Shown piece after piece: positions 37,301-47,422 of a stretch of 64,000 nt of DNA. A model generated the notes under the pieces. The model was given only the letters and a program-made list of their open reading frames with translations. It ran no database searches and was not told the origin of the DNA. The stretch comes from Bimastos eiseni (lineage: Eukaryota; Annelida; Clitellata; Crassiclitellata; Lumbricidae). The stretch's first letter is position 1, and the number at the start of each line of letters is the position of its first letter. The DNA lies in contig OY365811.1 in assembly GCA_959347315.1 (NCBI GenBank), forward strand, positions 33,766,321 to 33,830,320, read 5' to 3'. Made by a program: the position numbers and the translations under genes.

Positions 37301-40300
37301 ACACCTGGTGGCGAAAAAGGTTTGGCAAAATCTCTCGGTCTCTCAGCAATATTCAATCCGGTTTTATGTACCAGGAAACGTCCAATAAAATTCAGAAATT
37401 GTTCCCACCTACAAATAGAATTCTCCATACTGGAATGTTATTACAGGAGACGAGTTTTATAACCTTATAAAGCTGGAAGGTTATTTAGCCTATACAATGT
37501 TGTCCAAAATGTGTAAACTACACCAGAGGCTTAGGTATTAGAAAAATGCCAAATTATTTTATAAATTAACAGTATTGATAAAAAGGACTTATTTTTTCTG
37601 CATATTTTACATTGCAATGCGTCCTTTGAGTAAGACTTTACTTTATTAAGGAGCATTATAAATGCAAGTTGTATTGCATTATACTGTAAAATGTAAAAGT
37701 ATGCCAAAATAATAACACCAGCAAACTTAAAGGTTACCCGCAAGCATACATAAAATAAATCAGAATTCTAATTATTGCTGTACATAACGTGCTTACTTTT
37801 TTCTGATGAATTGTCACTGATTAATAAAAAATATTTGGCTATGGTTATGGTTAAACCCGGAAGATGTGGATTTTGTGTATTTCTAAATGTTTTCTTCCAA
37901 TATGGGCCTGGCTTAAGTGACTCACAGGAAGGGATATACTTCTTGATTTATATAATATGGTTGGTTAACTTATGAGCAGCTTACACCATGTGCAGCTGGT
38001 AATGTTGTAAGCATGACCAAAACTCCAAGTCTAAGACCACACAAATGGAGGCCAATGACTCAAGACAAAGACAGTTGAAAGACCGAGTATACAAAGACAT
38101 TAGGAATACAATGCACGTTGTGGAATTCATGGCATTGTGCTATACTTCATTTACAGCAATATAAAGTTCTGAATCACAAAGGTCCCATTTGAAGCTAAAA
38201 TAAAATGGCACTGAAGTGTCAAAGCAAGTAATCACATATTGAAATGAGATACAACTACATTTAGATGATGTCCCTCCTAAAAGTTCACTGCCTGGCTGCT
38301 GATTGCCTTCTCGACGTGCACCAGATGGTTTTGCAGATGGCTGAACTTGCGTCATCGTATGCCAATGAAGAACTGAAGTGGCATCATCGAGGGTCGCCAG
38401 TGCCACTGCTGATCTTCACTACATACTATCAACGTAACTAGGTCCAAAGATCCAGAGTGTGATGCTGCCATCTTTGGGTGGGAAAGCATCTGTTGGCAGG
38501 GCTTACATGTATGCGTGGGCCCACCACTAGTGAGTTTTCTAGTTTTCTATGGACTGCTTTGCTAACTGGTGTTATTTTCATTCTTAATGGCATTTAGTGT
38601 CATTTAAGGGATCACGCCTCTGATTATTGACGATGTATAAAATACCGTACAAATATCAATAAACAATAAACTAGTAAACTTAAATGCACACACGTGTATA
38701 CCAATATGCAAGAAATCAGACATACCAATAACGATCGTTGCTCTTGTGGCATCTGTCAATGACTTGGTCCAATATGTCTTCATCCAACTGAATCTTACAC
38801 TGGTATGCCAAGGTCTTGATCTTTAAAAAGAAGCAAAACTTAGAGATTTAATGTCAAAAGACATCAATTACAATAGTATTAATGAACCAACAGCCGCTAT
38901 AGGCCCGCTACTAATATTATTGGCATTTGGCTCAGATTCCTTTAAAGTTAAAGCTGTAACTCATAAGGAATGGCTGTGACCTATTGCTTCAGCTAAACCA
39001 CTCGTGCTGCCTCTGATTCATTGCCTTGAATTGCTTCGCCTATATCAAGGCTCTTCAAGCTATCCTCATTCTAGTCTTGTGCCACCACACAACCATCCTC
39101 GTTACCAGCTACCACCATAGCAACATGCTGCCTCCTAGGATTGACCTTTGTTATTTACTCAACTGTGCTAAAGAAGGAAGTCCTCAATCATTGTTGCTTG
39201 AAATTCTTCTCTATTCTAAAATACCTTGTTCATTCAAGCAATTACATTAAATGACAGATGAGGTTTACATAGTCTATCTATTAACTGGGCTGTTAAATGT
39301 TTTCAATGTTCAAGTCATGAGATAACATGGTTTTATACTTTGTTCTGTGTTCTATCAACATGTACAGTCGTTTTAGGGGTCATTCTACCTCTTCTCTTGA
39401 GAGCACCTGACTGCAGCTGTGGTCAGCATACCGGAACACATCCCAGATGTGAGCCATGTCCAGACGCCCTGTGTCCCTCTCTTTCAGCTGCTCTTCGACA
39501 ACACGTAGCAGCTGAGGTGTTTCGTATTTGGTCCTGCAAAGTAATTCATACATTGCATTTTCTTCATACAGTGACCTTGTCAGCTTCTTAAATTTCAAAT
39601 CGATTCAAAGCCTTTATTTAAACTTTCACAGAAACAGAACTACTACTAGGGCGGAAATTCTTCTCTTGCATAGAATGGTTTGGATGATATGGGATACCAT
39701 CGCAACAAACCGCAGGAAGCAAGGAGTGGAGAGCCCTTAAGCATTCCAGAGTAACTTATTAGGCTATATCAGGTTTCACTGATTGATGGATTGATTGATT
39801 GAACTTGCAGTGGTTCCAACACAACTCTAAACCATTATTATGTTATGTATTTAGTAAGACTTAAGTGTTAAGGCAGATGTTGGAACTCAAAAGTGGGACT
39901 CAGCACTACAAACTGCAACACCATAATTACTATAATGATTATCAGACAACAATAAATACATGACATATTTCATAAGAGAAGATGCAATGCTCGTAGAGAA
40001 TCAACAATTCCTCTGTGCATAAGTCATCTTTCGCACTCTTTTGAAGTCCATAACAGTTCTGACTGATCTAACCTACATATATACAATGCATACATACATA
40101 TATACACTATGTAGTGACAGATATTGATTATACCAACAGGGAACAACACATTATTAGTAGGTATCAACATACCAGTGGGTACCAAAATATTATGAGATAC
40201 AACATATTGATACTTTCCTAGGTAAGAAGTGATATCCAGTTCCTCGTTACAAGTTCCATGCATACTATTGAGTTTTTTAATCATAGCATAATTAAAAATG

Positions 40301-43300
40301 TTGCATTGCTAGATAAATGTTAACAGTCTACCTTTTGTAGTGATTCGTTCTTCCTGTTGGAGCGATTGTGTCTGTATCCAGACGGTTACTGTTGTTGCTT
40401 AAATTACCATGGAACTCGTGGTTCAATGCTGGTTCCCTGTAAATGCAAAAGAACAGAACCATACGTTAAGAAACCGACTTGCTCCTACTTATCCTGTAAG
40501 ACATCCCTGTCATTTCTGTTACACAGCCCGGTATAGTGTAATGGCGCCTTGCATGGCTACCATCGGGCAAAGTCAACACCTGTAATAACTCATCATCAAT
40601 CGCTCATATGTTGCTTGTAACCATACTGTGGTTTGTCAGTTTGAAATTAAAACGAAGATTATTATTATTATTTAATTCGCTAAAACAATAAGTCATATAT
40701 TTGAAAAGTAACGAAAACAAATAACTTTACATATTTACATAGTCAATAACTTAATTTCTACTAAGCATCTCAAATACAACTAAAAATAATCAGCTTTACA
40801 GGATTTTTGATTTCAGCATTTCAAAGACATGTCCTATTCCTCGAACAAGTAGTCTTGCCTAAGAACAATCTTCTGACAAATTTGAACTATACATGTACTG
40901 TTTTAGTTCCATAATTCATAATTCAACAAACCTGTCAATACTTGATGAATTTTGGAATTCAGATCGAAAAACGTTCTGTTTTTGACCACGAGTAAAATCT
41001 GATCTCATCAACTCACTGTTTCTCTTCACTGATGAAGACAAGAAAAAAAGAAATTGCTCATAGTGGACTTTGTTTGGCTCTGATTCAGACAGACACAGTG
41101 CAGCCAAAAGACGTTGATTGCACATGGACAGGTTAACCTAGAAGCAAGACAAAGGGTTAATGCTCAAAACAGTTTAATGACAAGAGTGCCCAAAATGCCA
41201 CTGGGTAACCAATGCAGCTCGTTGATCAAGTGTCAAATGCAACATAGACAGTTATTGACATAGTAAATGGGTTTGCGAGAGAGTAAGATCTCACCCGATG
41301 GGACAAATAATTGCCGATTAGAATAGACGCACCATAGATGTATCCAAGACGTTACAAGAGTCTATAGTATGCTTATAAAGTGCTTCATATATTAGATCGT
41401 AATCATTTGACGAGGAGTTGCATTGATCACTTTAGTACACGCTCGTCATCAAAAGGGTTAAAAGACATTATTATAACTATATAAGTAATAAATACACATA
41501 AAACACATAATATATATGTATGTATGTATACTTAGTCACATACTAAAGCAAACATCTAGCCACACACATCCATACTGACATATGCATTAATCCATACATA
41601 TAAGGTGAACCAACCAAAACCGAGAGGAGCAACACAAAGTTTTACAAAGAACCCAAAAATGTTACCTGGTTGCGAAGTAAAGTAAATGTTAAATCGTAGA
41701 AGTGAACATATCCAGTCAGCTTTGGGTCAAATGCTGTGAGTTCGACGTAAACATCCTTCAGTACTTGATTGGACAGTCGTTGGAGATCATCTGCAACTCT
41801 CTGTCGCAGTTTCACCTCGTCTGAAAGGCTCAGCCGGAGTGGTTTATCTGGGAGCATAGCAGTGTCAGGTAGGTGGCACTCAATGCCCACAGGATTCATT
41901 CCTCTAGCGCTCGAATTTGACTTTTTTATGATGAAGTCATCAAGACGATCAGCTGAAGCCCTACTCTGATTCATGCTTCTGGGAATTGGTGGAAGCAAGT
42001 AGTGTGTATTTGGCAACCTCTGTGTTTCATTCACGTTTGCTTGCGTGAAACGCTTCAAAGAAACGAAAAACATTAAAATGCCAACATATCAGGCGTTTTC
42101 ATATGATCTATTGCAAATCACCAATCAGATTTCAATGGGGCTTTCTCTATGAATTAACCCCTTTAGCATCCTGCAAAATTTTTAAAACCTACCCTTATAT
42201 GGCAAGCAAATTTTATGTATGCATATCTATGAATGTATGTATGTATATAAATGCATGCATGTTACTGTGTATGTATGTATATATGTATGTTTATATGTAT
42301 ATAATGTATATATGTAAGTATATATGTATATATGTACATGTGTATGTATTTATGTGTGTGTATGTATGTATGTATATATGTATATATGAAGCAAGATTTC
42401 CAATCGTCCTCTGGAACATGCGCGACCGGTTACTAGACAGTTTGCCACGAACCAATAACTGCGTTGAGGCGTGGCATCGCTCATTACAGCATACAGTAGA
42501 TTGTCAGCATCCGTCGGTCTATAAACTCGTTTCCCACTTTCTGAAGGAACAAGATTACGTTGAGTTAAAGATCGAACGCTACCGAGCAGGATTTCGAAAA
42601 CCGGAGTCTTCCAAATCAAAGTACATGAGAACTCAATCGTCGCCTAATAGCTTTGATTCCAACATATGGCAACATACCACTGTTGGAATATCTGCGAGGA
42701 ATCTCACATAATGTGGCAATGTGATCATGGTGGCAGAGCACTTTGTAATCCAGTAACACATGAACTATTACGTATTTAATGTTTAAGTATCTACTTTAAG
42801 CTTTTGATTAAACGATTATCTTAAAATGTCGCAAAACACTTTTAAATAAATCTCTGTATATAAGCATATGTATATATATATATATGTATATATGCATAAA
42901 TATGTATATAGGTATATATATATGTATATATGTGTAAAGATATGTGTATATATATACATGCATGTATGTATATATATGTATATATATATGTATATACATT
43001 CATGTATGTGTATGTATGTGTATGTATGTATATGTTTGTATATGTATATATATGTATATATGTATGTAGGTATGTATATATGTATGCATATATGTATGTA
43101 TATATGCATATATGGCACAGTGGCTGATCGGTTAGAGTGGTCAGCCCGTGGCGTTCAGTGTGTGCTGAGCGCGCGGGTTCGAGCCTCGTCCGGGGCGTCA
43201 CTGTGTAGGGACATTGAGCAAGTCCTTCTCGCACAATTGCTCTGCAGTACAACTGCATTTGCGCCGTCAAGGTGTGTGTATGTACTTCTGAGCAAAAGAT

Positions 43301-43369
43301 GTTGGAAGAAGGGCAGTATCAAATTTCGGTAATAATAATAATCATAATAATATGTATATATATGTATAC

Positions 43370-43400
<31 letters not shown>

Positions 43401-46400
43401 AGTATATATATGTATATCAATCAATCAATCAATCAATCAATCAATGCAATTTATATAGCACCTCTTCAAGATAACTATTCAGAGGCGCTCCCAACCCAGG
43501 CCCGGTCAAAAAGGAAAGTCTTGAGAAGTTTATAGAAAGAGCCAGACAGGTCGCGCGGGAGAGAGCGCAGGTTAGTTGGGAGTTGTTCCACACATGAGGA
43601 CTCACAATTGCAAAAGCTCTATTTTGCCTGGTTGCGGTATGAGCATGTGGAACCACAAAGTCGCCTCTTTGTCTAGAGGCCGAGCAAAGAGATCAGCGAC
43701 CAGAAGAAGCCGAAGTTAAGGTGAACAGATCCCTAAGATAGACAGGCACATTGCCCACAACACAGTGCCAGACAATAGAAGAGATCCTATATTGAGTGCC
43801 CTGCCTAACCGGAAGCCAGTGAAGGACGTCCGCATGTACATAGAGATGTGGCCAAATTTATGAACACAACCAATCCAACGAGCTGCAGCCCTTTGAACCC
43901 CCTCCAAGGGTTGCAATCGGACCTGAGGGAGCCCACAGAAGAGAGAGGAACAGTAATCTAATCGATTAACGATAAAGGCATGAACCAAAGTGGCAGCAGA
44001 AGATGAGGAGAGAGAGCGGGAAACAACCCGCACCTGGCGCAAGAAGTAATAGCAGCTAAGAGTTAATGCAGAAATGTGCTTAACGAAAGACAATTCTTGA
44101 TCCAGGACTACCCCCAGATCCCTGACACAGGTGGAGAATATAAAGTTAGGGAATTCCGAAGACAGAGAGCCCAAGTCGAGCTTGTTCAGCTGCTGGCGGG
44201 TACCAAGCCAAATATATTGAGTTATCTGCGGATTAAGTCGCATTCGATTTGATGACATCCAGGCAGTTAGGGTATCTGTAGCCTGAGACATTCTTTGGAC
44301 TGTAGAAGAAGCCTGGGATGATGAGCAATGCACATACGATTGAACATCATCTGCGTAAGAATGGCTCGTACGAGAACAAGATGTGAATAGAGACTCGATA
44401 TCTGCAGTGAAAAGAATGTAGAGAAGAGGTCCAAGGACTGATCCCTGGGGGACACCAAAGAAGGCAGGGCGTCAAGGCGAACGAGATGAGTGAAAGACAA
44501 CATATGTAGAACGCTCAGAGAGATAAGACTTGATCCAGACAAGTGGAAGGTCTCTTATCCCAAAAGTTAAGGAGAGGCGACTCAAGAGGATATCATGATC
44601 TACTGAATCGAATGCAGCGCTTACATCATATAAGGCCAGAAGGATTACTTGGGACCTGTCCATGGCACTATATATGTCGGAGAGGAAACGAAGTAGGAGG
44701 GACTCAGTTGAGTGACCCTTACGAAACCCAGATTGACATGGAGGAAGTAGATTGTTTGTATCCAAATAGCTAAACAACTGACTGGCACATATATATATGT
44801 ATATATATATATATGTAGTTTATGTCTTTATACATGTAAATAATTTATGTAGGCCTATATATATACATATATATATGTATATACATGTACATATATATAT
44901 GTATGCACATGTATGTAGATGTATGTATTTGTATATATGTGTATGTATATGTAATATGTATGTATATGTGTGTGAATGTATGTATGTATTTATTTATGTA
45001 TGTATGTATGTGTGTATGCATGCATGTATATGTATGCATGCATGTATGGGTATGTATGCATGTATATGTATAAATATGTATACATATGTATGTATTCATG
45101 TATATATGTATGTATATATGTATGTATGTATGTGTGCACGTATGCATGTATGCATGTCTGTATAATCAATTTGACGATTATAATCGGATTTGCCGTTTAA
45201 TGGTTAGTTGCCAAGGACGAATATAATCGGGTTTGCCGCTAAAGGGGTTATGACTTCTGATAATAATTTCATATAAGGTCATTGAGATGATGATTTACAC
45301 ATTATGACAATGCCAATTATCATAATAATTATATAAGCCATTAGATTACATTAGTCTAGAATTATGAACATGTAAAAGCTAAACTTTACACAGCAGTAGC
45401 TAATTAAATAGTTTGAAGTGCTTACCTGTGATTTATTGGCATCTAATTCCTTTGATATGTTGGTACCTGTATGATAGGTATCTGTCAGAGGGTTTCTCTG
45501 CATAGGTGTAAGTCTTGCAGGAGTATTCCTTCTTGCATCATCTGAACCCTGTCCATTACTAGCAACATCAACATGTTAACATTATCAACAGGGCTGTTAA
45601 CACAACTGGGAAAATGTATTGCAATAGCAATACCAATACTTCCTAATTAAAAGTATCGCGATACCAATACCAATACTTTTTCTGAAAAGTATTGCAATAC
45701 CAATACCAATACTTTTACCAATATTTGTCAATAGGCTTTCTAAATTCGACCTTAGCATGAATTAGAATTCATGCACCGATAATTACAAAAAATTTCCTAA
45801 ATTTGGCTAATCACAAGGAATCTAGATAAGAGGAATGGTTACTCGTCACATTTCCGTATACATGCTTTATTCTTAAACACAGATGTCGCCCCAATCAAAA
45901 TTTTGCTTCTATTTGAAAATATGGCGCTTTAAACATCCAATGGTATTTTTTACATTTTGCTGACATACCCAGTAGTTATTCATAAATTTGGCTTCACGAC
46001 TAAAGGTTAATGAATTAACTTATTATTTAAACTTATTTTAAAAGGACTTAAAACTTCTGGCTTCCGAATATCGCCCAAAACTGTTGACACGAAGGAACAT
46101 ATATGCGGACTTTCCAATTCTGTGCATATTGGTCCTTGGGCCAATCACAATGTCTTTGAAGTAGACAAATTAATTAGGCAAGCCACTTCTACCAGCGAAT
46201 GCAAAAGGACACGGGCCTACTTCGGTCAGTTCTCTATTCACAAATTATTCCATACATATATGTTCACGACATGGATAGATCTATATGGCCGAAAGAGGCT
46301 ACATATATATATAGGCATTAACTTATCAAAGCGAAACGGTTAACTTCTCATATTTCTTGAGAAACGACATATATTTCAGGGAGAAAAAGTATTGGTATCG

Positions 46401-47044
46401 AGTATCACTGACAGGCTAAAAATAGGTATCGCGATACCAGCAAAATAAAACTATCGCGATAATCGCGATACCAAAGTATTGCGATACTTTATCGTGATAT
46501 TAACAGCCCTGATTATCAAGCATCATCCAATGGATTTTGCTACAAGAATTTATTCTTTTTTGTGCAGGTCTTGGCACAGCAACCATTTGCACAGCGATAG
46601 AAAAACATGGGGAACAGTGCCAGATTTAGATATGTAGGGCTTTATGTACTGGATAAATCTGGCCCCGGTTGGAGGAGATTTTAGAGAAATTATGCTGTTA
46701 TCAGCACCACACTCATCACAAAGGCATAGCCATAAAAAAATGCGTGGGTTGCCATTGGGTATATTTGATTGAAGTCACAAAACCCCCTATATACGCCCAT
46801 GCCTTATTAGCATCATGTACCACATACATTACAACAACTCACAGTCGTCCTTATCTTCAAAACGAGAAGAACTACACAGGATTAAATATGCAGCTCACAA
46901 GTTATTTTTGTTCTCGACAATGACGAGGCGTCCTCCAATGATCTTCACCGATGTTGCAGGAGTGTCATTTGTAGCAAATGGAGCATATCGGCTGACAACC
47001 TTTTCTTTCCAGTTGTAGTTTGAACCAGCATTTGCATTGACAAT
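31303..47044 (-). CDS. C1orf87: C1orf87-like EF-hand domain protein
   Basis: Exons on the minus strand: 47044-46899, 45558-45426, 42052-41666, 41137-40932, 40436-40332, 39533-39389, 38820-38726, about 38372-38240 (uncertain), 33211-33116, 32451-32337 and 31472-31303. The start codon must lie in an exon further upstream. The protein is at least about 570 residues; human C1orf87 (CREF) is about 546 from memory. Matching blocks in the same order: [15 protein letters not shown] near the N-terminus; [18 protein letters not shown] then [20 protein letters not shown] and [11 protein letters not shown], an EF-hand-like pair; [18 protein letters not shown] and [38 protein letters not shown]; and the C-terminal [17 protein letters not shown] ending LLRILVSQG. 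Phases agree at every junction except around 38.4-38.7 kb. Canonical calcium-loop residues are incomplete, so calcium binding is doubtful. The function of this family is poorly known. The assignment is from recalled similarity. Confidence 0.75.
32930..33075. other. GC-rich patch in a C1orf87-like intron
   Basis: A GC-rich stretch with a run of nine G at 32,942 and CCCCTCGACCCCCTCCCCGG at 33,037, in otherwise AT-rich DNA just downstream (minus strand) of the exon at 33,116-33,211. Its composition suggests inserted material. Frames on both strands look non-coding. Confidence 0.4.
33745..34769 (-). mobile_element. MULE (Mutator-like) DNA transposon with TIRs
   Basis: A 1,025-bp element. Its ends (33,745-33,840 and 34,676-34,769) are inverted copies of one another, starting GGCAC..CGTTAGCGCCCA and carrying repeated AAGCGCCC words. 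Inside, on the minus strand at 34,644-34,099, is a 181-codon frame that looks like the C-terminal part of a MULE transposase: [56 protein letters not shown]. The catalytic N-terminal part is missing, so this copy is non-autonomous. It lies inside the LINE at 33,275-36,085. No exact 9-bp target duplication is visible; the best flanking pair matches at about six of nine positions. Confidence 0.85.
33907..34075. repeat. Imperfect tandem duplication inside the MULE
   Basis: A roughly 68-bp unit with AAAGCTTCAAGTAGATACTT and AAATACGTAATTGTTTATGT at 33,907-33,973 recurs at about 34,005-34,073 (AAAGCTTAAAGTAGATACTT, AAATACGTAATAGTTCATAT). Confidence 0.65.
35157..35398. mobile_element. Unidentified 240-bp insertion within the LINE RT
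   Basis: It interrupts the RT reading frame exactly between EYTVGA and SDLHPLHE. Removing it restores continuity, so the ends are fixed to within a base or two. AAG on both sides may be a 3-bp target duplication. The insert has no terminal inverted repeat and no reading frame that I recognise. It could be a SINE or a short DNA element. Confidence 0.55.
36132..36163 (+). repeat. (GGAT)n microsatellite
   Basis: GGATGGATGGATGGAAGGAT, a short tetranucleotide array in a C1orf87-like intron just upstream (minus strand) of the LINE. Confidence 0.8.
36340..37006 (+). repeat. Direct repeat pair (about 240 bp units)
   Basis: The unit at about 36,340-36,590 and the unit at about 36,770-37,006 share long stretches in the same order: CTTACTTAGTAGGCCTACTT, CAGAATAGCTAA, CTTTCC.TAGCGGA and ACGTTCTGTTTTCATTTTG. 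Identity is roughly 75-80 percent with an offset of about 415. It is either an old tandem duplication or two copies of one repeat family. Confidence 0.65.
37075..37220 (+). repeat. ATC/ATT-rich low-complexity tract
   Basis: Degenerate trinucleotide array (ATCATCATAATCGTTATCAT and similar), which creates spurious Asp/Asn- or Ile/Val-rich frames. Confidence 0.7.
40527..40645 (+). mobile_element. tRNA-like SINE, second family, short copy
   Basis: CCCGGTATAGTGTAATGGCG parallels the head of the SINE at 24,116 (minus). It is followed by AAAGTCAACACCTGTAATAA and TATGTTGCTTGTAACC, which resemble that copy's body with an internal deletion covering box B. Confidence 0.4.
42225..42392 (+). repeat. (TATG)n microsatellite, left block
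   Basis: Imperfect TATG/TATA array in the large intron of the C1orf87-like gene. It directly abuts the MULE fragment at 42,394. Confidence 0.9.
42394..42844 (+). mobile_element. Partial MULE copy, near-identical to 33,966-34,416
   Basis: This 451-bp block is the reverse complement of 33,966-34,416 with very few differences; within the coding part I see one amino-acid change (KERDY to KEQDY). It carries the last 100 or so codons of the transposase fragment ([12 protein letters not shown] to ISARNLT) and downstream non-coding bases, but neither terminal inverted repeat. Both ends abut TATG microsatellite DNA. The preceding frame through the microsatellite is not coding. Confidence 0.88.
42860..43113 (+). 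repeat. (TATG/TATA)n microsatellite, middle block
   Basis: About 250 bp of imperfect TATG/TATA repeat between the MULE fragment and the SINE. It yields spurious Met/Tyr/Ile frames on both strands. Confidence 0.9.
43114..43350 (+). mobile_element. tRNA-derived SINE, best copy
   Basis: The head GGCACAGTGGCTGATCGGTT with AGAGTGG (box A) and GCGGGTTCGAGCCTCG (box B, GGTTCGAGCC) is tRNA-like. The body carries GAGCAAGTCCTTCTCGCACA, ATTGCTCTGCAGTACAACTG and GAAGAAGGGCAGTATCAAAT, and it ends in an AAT-rich tail. A second, colinear copy lies at 59,088-59,310 and an older one at 5,462-5,637 (minus). Three copies with shared head and body establish a dispersed pol III retroposon family. It is not a functional tRNA because no cloverleaf can be closed. 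Confidence 0.82.
43351..43417 (+). repeat. (TA)n-rich microsatellite
   Basis: A TATATATATATATATATATA core with flanking TATG words, between the SINE and the 3' tail of the minus-strand LINE. Confidence 0.9.
43418..44788 (-). mobile_element. CR1/L2-like LINE, 5'-truncated
   Basis: The minus strand reads [34 protein letters not shown], then motif A ([20 protein letters not shown]) and [10 protein letters not shown]. After frame shifts it continues (44,333-43,716) with [45 protein letters not shown] and [10 protein letters not shown]. This is the RT palm and thumb of CR1/L2-type LINEs; the YADD region is disrupted. The 3' end carries the GCGCC/TATATAAATTGCATTG signature and a (TTGA)n tail of seven or eight units. 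The 5' end is truncated next to a TA array. Confidence 0.85.
44789..45160 (+). repeat. (TATG)n microsatellite, right block
   Basis: About 370 bp of imperfect TATG/TATA/TGTA repeat. It yields Met/Tyr/Ile/Cys-rich frames that are not genes. Confidence 0.9.
45589..46511. mobile_element. hAT-type non-autonomous element with 8-bp target duplication
   Basis: A 923-bp element with perfect 12-bp terminal inverted repeats (CAGGGCTGTTAA ... TTAACAGCCCTG), flanked on both sides by the octamer ATTATCAA (45,581-45,588 and 46,512-46,519). The CAGGG ends and 8-bp duplication are those of the hAT superfamily. The subterminal regions are full of GTATCGCGATACC palindromes and AATACCAATACC words, which could bind transposase or fold. 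No transposase frame is present. It sits in the first visible intron of the C1orf87-like gene, its near end 31 bp from the exon at 45,558. Confidence 0.92.
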
Positions 47045-47169
47045 CTTATCAGATAAACAATAATTAAAATGCGAATTTTAACAGTCTTAGAAATAACGTA
47101 GGTCTATTAATATGACACGTGTAGGCTACGTTAGAAAACAAAAATTGTTAATTCTCACGCATCGTAATC

Positions 47170-47240
47170 GTAATCTCCAAACTTCTAAGGCGACACTCGA
47201 AAGTCAAGTGTAGGGCACCAGCTTGCTCACGAAGTCAATG
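47170..47240 (+). repeat. Dispersed repeat, copy 1
   Basis: GTAATCTCCAAACTTCTAAG, CACTCGAAAGTCAAG and CACCAGCTTGCTCACGAAGT match, in order, 63,500-63,582 on the same strand. Identity is about 80 percent. The family is unknown. Confidence 0.55.
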
Positions 47241-47422
47241 ACTATATTTAGCATAATTAAATTAAAGACTCAATTACGCAAATTAAGGAATTTTACAAAA
47301 AAAAGTTACTTTATCTGAATAAGATGTCTGCAGTTTTCTAGTTAACAACATTGTCATTCGTCATGCTTCCGTTTACAAACTAGTATTGCTCATCGGGAAA
47401 TAGCTACTGGTCTAATCGCCAT

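Noticed and set aside
43114..43200. Possible functional tRNA gene
   Set aside because: The A and B boxes are present but arms do not pair into a cloverleaf, and the sequence continues into a repeated SINE body.
42868..43332. Long Met/Tyr/Ile-rich reading frames on both strands
   Set aside because: They are translations of TATG/TATA microsatellite DNA, open in several frames at once.
42225..45160. Regularly spaced short repeats as a possible CRISPR-like array
   Set aside because: The DNA is eukaryotic and the periodicity is a simple tetranucleotide repeat without unique spacers.
44797..45200. Met/Tyr/Cys/Val-rich frame of 122 codons
   Set aside because: Another microsatellite translation, with no start context or splice support.
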